Positions 6,149-8,266 of a DNA stretch of 8,266 nt are shown here, piece after piece. The first letter of the stretch is position 1. Each line of letters begins with the position of its first letter. Both the position numbers and the translations under genes were made by a program. Below the pieces are notes generated by a model. It was not told the origin of the DNA and searched no databases. It saw nothing but the letters and a program-made list of their open reading frames with translations. Origin of the DNA: Pseudomonadota bacterium (GTDB taxonomy: Bacteria > Pseudomonadota > Alphaproteobacteria > UBA828 > JAPUJA01); NCBI GenBank assembly GCA_027296525.1, contig JAPUJA010000096.1, forward strand, positions 1-8,266, given 5' to 3'.

Positions 6149-7852
6149 TTGCCCAAGAGCTACCGATATCCCGTCTATCCCTACCGGCGCTCCGCCGATC
6201 AGGACGCGAGTTCACCCGCCCATCATCCGGTGATCGTCGTGGGCGCCGGGCCGGTCGGCCTCTCGATGGCGGTTGACCTTGGCCTGCGCGGCATCGCCAC
6301 CCTGCTGCTCGACGAAGACGACACGGTGAGCGACGGCTCACGCGGCATCTGCTTCGCAAAACGCACCCTCGAAATCTTCGACCGGCTCGGGGTCGGCGAT
6401 CGCATCGTCGAAAAGGGCGTCACCTGGAACAAGGGAAAGGTCTATTCCGGCGACAGATTGATTTACGCCTTCGACCTCTTGCCGGAAAGCGGCCACAAGC
6501 GGCCCGCCTTTGTCAACATCCAACAATATTACATCGAGGATTATCTCATCGAGCGCGCCGGTGAGATCGACGGCCTCGATGTCCGATGGAAGAACCGCGT
6601 GATCGGCGTCGAGCCGGATGCGGACGGCGTGACGGTGACGGTCGAGACGCCGGAGGGCGATTACACTCTCAAGTGCGATTACCTCATCGCCGCCGACGGC
6701 GCGAAGAGCGGCGTGCGCGATTTTCTTGGTCTCCCCTTCGAGGGCCGGAGCTTCGAGGAGCAGTTCCTCATCACCGACATCGTGATGAGCGCGGACTTCC
6801 CCGCCGAGCGGCGCTTCTGGTTCAACCCCGCCTTCCATGACGGCCAGTCGGCCCTGCTCCATCGGCAGCCCGACGATGTCTGGCGGATCGACCTGCAGCT
6901 CGATGCCGACGCCGACCGCGAGGCCGAAGGAAGCCCGGAACGCACGATCCCGCGCCTTAAGGCCATATTGGGCGAGGACCAGCCCTTCGAGGTCGACTGG
7001 ACGAGCGTCTATCGCTTCCGCTGCGCACGCCTCGAGCACTTCCGCGAGGGCCGCGTCTTCTTCGTGGGCGATGCCGCCCACATCGTCTCCCCCTTCGGCG
7101 CGCGCGGCGGAAACGCCGGGATCCAGGACGCCGACAACCTCGCCTGGAAGATCGCCGCCGTGCTCGAGAGAAAAGCACCCGAAGCCCTGCTTGCAAGCTA
7201 CGAGGCCGAGCGCATCCCGGCGGCCGATGAAAACATCCGGTATTCCGCCCGGAGCACCGATTTCATGACGCCCAAGAGCCGCGTCAACCGGATCTTCCGC
7301 GATGCGGTGCTCGATCTCGCGGAGCGCTTCGCCTTCGCCCGGCGGATGGTCAACAGTGGCCGGCTCTCGACGCCGAGCGTCTATTCCGATTCGCCGCTGA
7401 ACTCGCCGGATGCAGAAGACTTCTTAAGCGGCATCCCGCCGGGCGCGGCCGCGGCCGATGCGCCGCTCAAACATGGCGGATGGCTGATCGATCATCTCGG
7501 CGGCGGCTTCGCCGGCCTTTGGTTCGCGAGCGATCCGGGCGAGATCGACGCCGCGCGCGCGTCCGCCCTGGAGCGCCTCGCGGCGGGCGGGCTTCCGATC
7601 CGGGTCTTCGTGGTCGCGCCCGAAGGCGCCGAAGGGGCCGTCCACGATCTGCCCGTGCTCGTCGATCGCGGGGGTCTCGCCTTCGAGCGCTATGACGCGA
7701 GCGGCGGCGCGTTCTATCTTTTCCGTCCCGACCAGCATGTCGCGGCGCGCTTCCGGCGGCTCGAAATCGAGCCTGTGAACGGGGCGCTCGCGCGGGCCCT
7801 CGGGCGTGATAAATCAAGAAGCGACACGGATGCGAGGACGGCCCATGGCTGA
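6149..7852 (+). CDS. FAD-dependent aromatic-ring hydroxylase with thioredoxin-like C-terminal domain (MhpA/MhaA-like)
   Basis: A 567-residue class A flavoprotein monooxygenase, using FAD and NAD(P)H with O2 to hydroxylate a phenolic ring. GAGPVG (residues 32-37) is the dinucleotide-binding GxGxxG, CDYLIAADGAKSGVR (176-190) is the DG motif, and VFFVGDAAHIVSPFGARGGN carries the GD motif (G307-D308) for FAD ribityl binding. The last 150 or so residues, ending in GGAFYLFRPDQHVAARFRR, form the thioredoxin-like tail seen in phenol hydroxylase and 3-(3-hydroxyphenyl)propionate hydroxylase. The start is TTG 6149 (GAGGGG five bases upstream). Its gene overlaps the next by 8 bp, implying coupled translation. 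The homogentisate operon context and small downstream partner make 3-hydroxyphenylacetate 6-hydroxylase (MhaA-like) my best guess, with 4-hydroxyphenylacetate 1-hydroxylase as alternative. The substrate cannot be read from the sequence. Confidence 0.9.
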   Translation: MPKSYRYPVYPYRRSADQDASSPAHHPVIVVGAGPVGLSMAVDLGLRGIATLLLDEDDTVSDGSRGICFAKRTLEIFDRLGVGDRIVEKGVTWNKGKVYSGDRLIYAFDLLPESGHKRPAFVNIQQYYIEDYLIERAGEIDGLDVRWKNRVIGVEPDADGVTVTVETPEGDYTLKCDYLIAADGAKSGVRDFLGLPFEGRSFEEQFLITDIVMSADFPAERRFWFNPAFHDGQSALLHRQPDDVWRIDLQLDADADREAEGSPERTIPRLKAILGEDQPFEVDWTSVYRFRCARLEHFREGRVFFVGDAAHIVSPFGARGGNAGIQDADNLAWKIAAVLERKAPEALLASYEAERIPAADENIRYSARSTDFMTPKSRVNRIFRDAVLDLAERFAFARRMVNSGRLSTPSVYSDSPLNSPDAEDFLSGIPPGAAAADAPLKHGGWLIDHLGGGFAGLWFASDPGEIDAARASALERLAAGGLPIRVFVVAPEGAEGAVHDLPVLVDRGGLAFERYDASGGAFYLFRPDQHVAARFRRLEIEPVNGALARALGRDKSRSDTDARTAHG

Positions 7853-8060
7853 GCTTTCGAGCGACGACCGGCTCGACCGGCCCGACGATCTCTATGCGGC
7901 GCTGACCGATGCCCATGAGGGTCTGAGCGAAGAGGAAAGCACGGCGCTCGACGCCCGAGTCATCCTCCTGCTCGCCAATCATATCGGCGCGGCCGGCGTG
8001 ACCATCGAGGCGCTTCGCCAGGCGAGGGAATCGGTGCTCGCCCACCGGGAGGACGGATGA
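7845..8060 (+). CDS. DUF2783 small protein, putative hydroxylase partner
   Basis: A 71-residue, acidic, probably all-helical cytoplasmic protein: DRPDDLYAALTDAHEGLSEE, then ESTALDARVILLLANHIG and VTIEALRQARESVL. I recognise it as DUF2783, a short family found next to FAD hydroxylase genes, from the DDLYxxL...ahxGLs...s..l.ArLiLLLaNhIGd pattern. It has no cysteines, membrane segments or metal motifs. The ATG at 7845 has GAGGA six bases upstream and overlaps the hydroxylase stop by 8 bp; its own TGA overlaps the next ATG as ATGA. Such tight packing suggests fixed stoichiometry with its neighbours. P. putida MhaB, a small coupling protein needed by the MhaA hydroxylase, is a plausible functional counterpart. 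Whether MhaB is a DUF2783 member I could not check. Confidence 0.85.
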   Translation: MAELSSDDRLDRPDDLYAALTDAHEGLSEEESTALDARVILLLANHIGAAGVTIEALRQARESVLAHREDG

Positions 8061-8266
8061 AGCTCTACAGCTATTGGCGAAGCTCCGCCGCCTATCGCGT
8101 GCGGATCGCGCTCAACCTCAAGGGGCTCGATTATGAAATCGTCGCCATTAACCTGCTCGAAGGCGCACAGGGCGCCGAAAGCTATCGCGGCCTCAATCCT
8201 CAAGCATTGGTGCCGGCGCTCGAGATCGACGATGCTCTGCTGACCCAATCGCTCGCGATCATCGAA
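8057..8266 (+). CDS. maiA: Maleylacetoacetate isomerase, zeta-class glutathione transferase (partial, 5' end)
   Basis: The first 70 residues of a protein normally about 210-220 long; the right window edge cuts it. The N-terminal thioredoxin-like GST domain reads YSYWRSSAAYRVRIALNLKG (residues 4-23), the zeta-class active-site motif in its common bacterial form with Ala where the eukaryotic SSCSWRVRIAL has Cys. NPQALVPALEI (48-58) holds the cis-proline glutathione site, and LLTQSLAIIE (61-70) is the conserved Q-S glutathione-binding turn. It isomerises maleylacetoacetate to fumarylacetoacetate with glutathione, linking the dioxygenase to the fumarylacetoacetase of the same operon. ATG 8057 overlaps the preceding TGA as ATGA, with GGAGGA just upstream. 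Confidence 0.92.
   Translation, partial: MKLYSYWRSSAAYRVRIALNLKGLDYEIVAINLLEGAQGAESYRGLNPQALVPALEIDDALLTQSLAIIE

Noticed and set aside
4993..6156. 387-residue minus-strand open frame opposite fahA and the MBL gene
   Set aside because: Antisense shadow of two well-supported plus-strand genes; the translation is a histidine/arginine/aspartate-rich run without a recognisable fold.

Overview
The window is high-GC bacterial chromosomal DNA. It is most likely from an alphaproteobacterium, perhaps of the Hyphomicrobiales. I infer this from the strong G/C preference at third codon positions, the frequent GTG and TTG starts backed by good Shine-Dalgarno sites, the gene set, and two degenerate short intergenic repeats of a kind I associate with Bradyrhizobium-like genomes. 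I could not check the taxonomy. I saw no tRNA, rRNA, insertion sequence or CRISPR array.

Left part (1 to about 1094). Two minus-strand genes lie here. One is the 5' end of a pyridoxamine-5'-phosphate-oxidase-like flavin oxidoreductase gene that runs off the left edge. The other, just upstream of it, is a small VOC/glyoxalase-fold protein. A gene-free stretch of about 440 bp follows. It is relatively AT-rich at first, then holds two degenerate repeat copies and a strong hairpin beyond the 3' end of the next gene.

Middle (1095-2828, minus strand). anmK encodes an anhydro-N-acetylmuramic acid kinase of cell-wall recycling. It is preceded on the same strand by a MarR-family repressor gene.

Right part (2829-8266, plus strand). 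Divergent from marR is a tightly packed six-gene catabolic operon. In order it encodes a homogentisate-1,2-dioxygenase-like enzyme, fumarylacetoacetase, a metallo-beta-lactamase-fold protein, a FAD aromatic-ring hydroxylase with a thioredoxin-like tail, a 71-residue DUF2783 protein, and maleylacetoacetate isomerase (cut by the right edge). The last three genes overlap one another. The marR-operon gap carries a sigma70-type promoter (TTGACA-N17-GATACT) interleaved with inverted repeats, which fits repression by the divergent MarR protein.

Together the operon encodes ring cleavage, isomerisation and hydrolysis of homogentisate to fumarate and acetoacetate, plus a hydroxylase that probably makes homogentisate from a hydroxyphenylacetate. 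The hydroxylase followed by a tiny overlapping partner resembles the two-component 3-hydroxyphenylacetate 6-hydroxylase (MhaA/MhaB) of Pseudomonas putida. The least explained member is the metallo-beta-lactamase-fold protein: three residues normally forming its second metal site are replaced.
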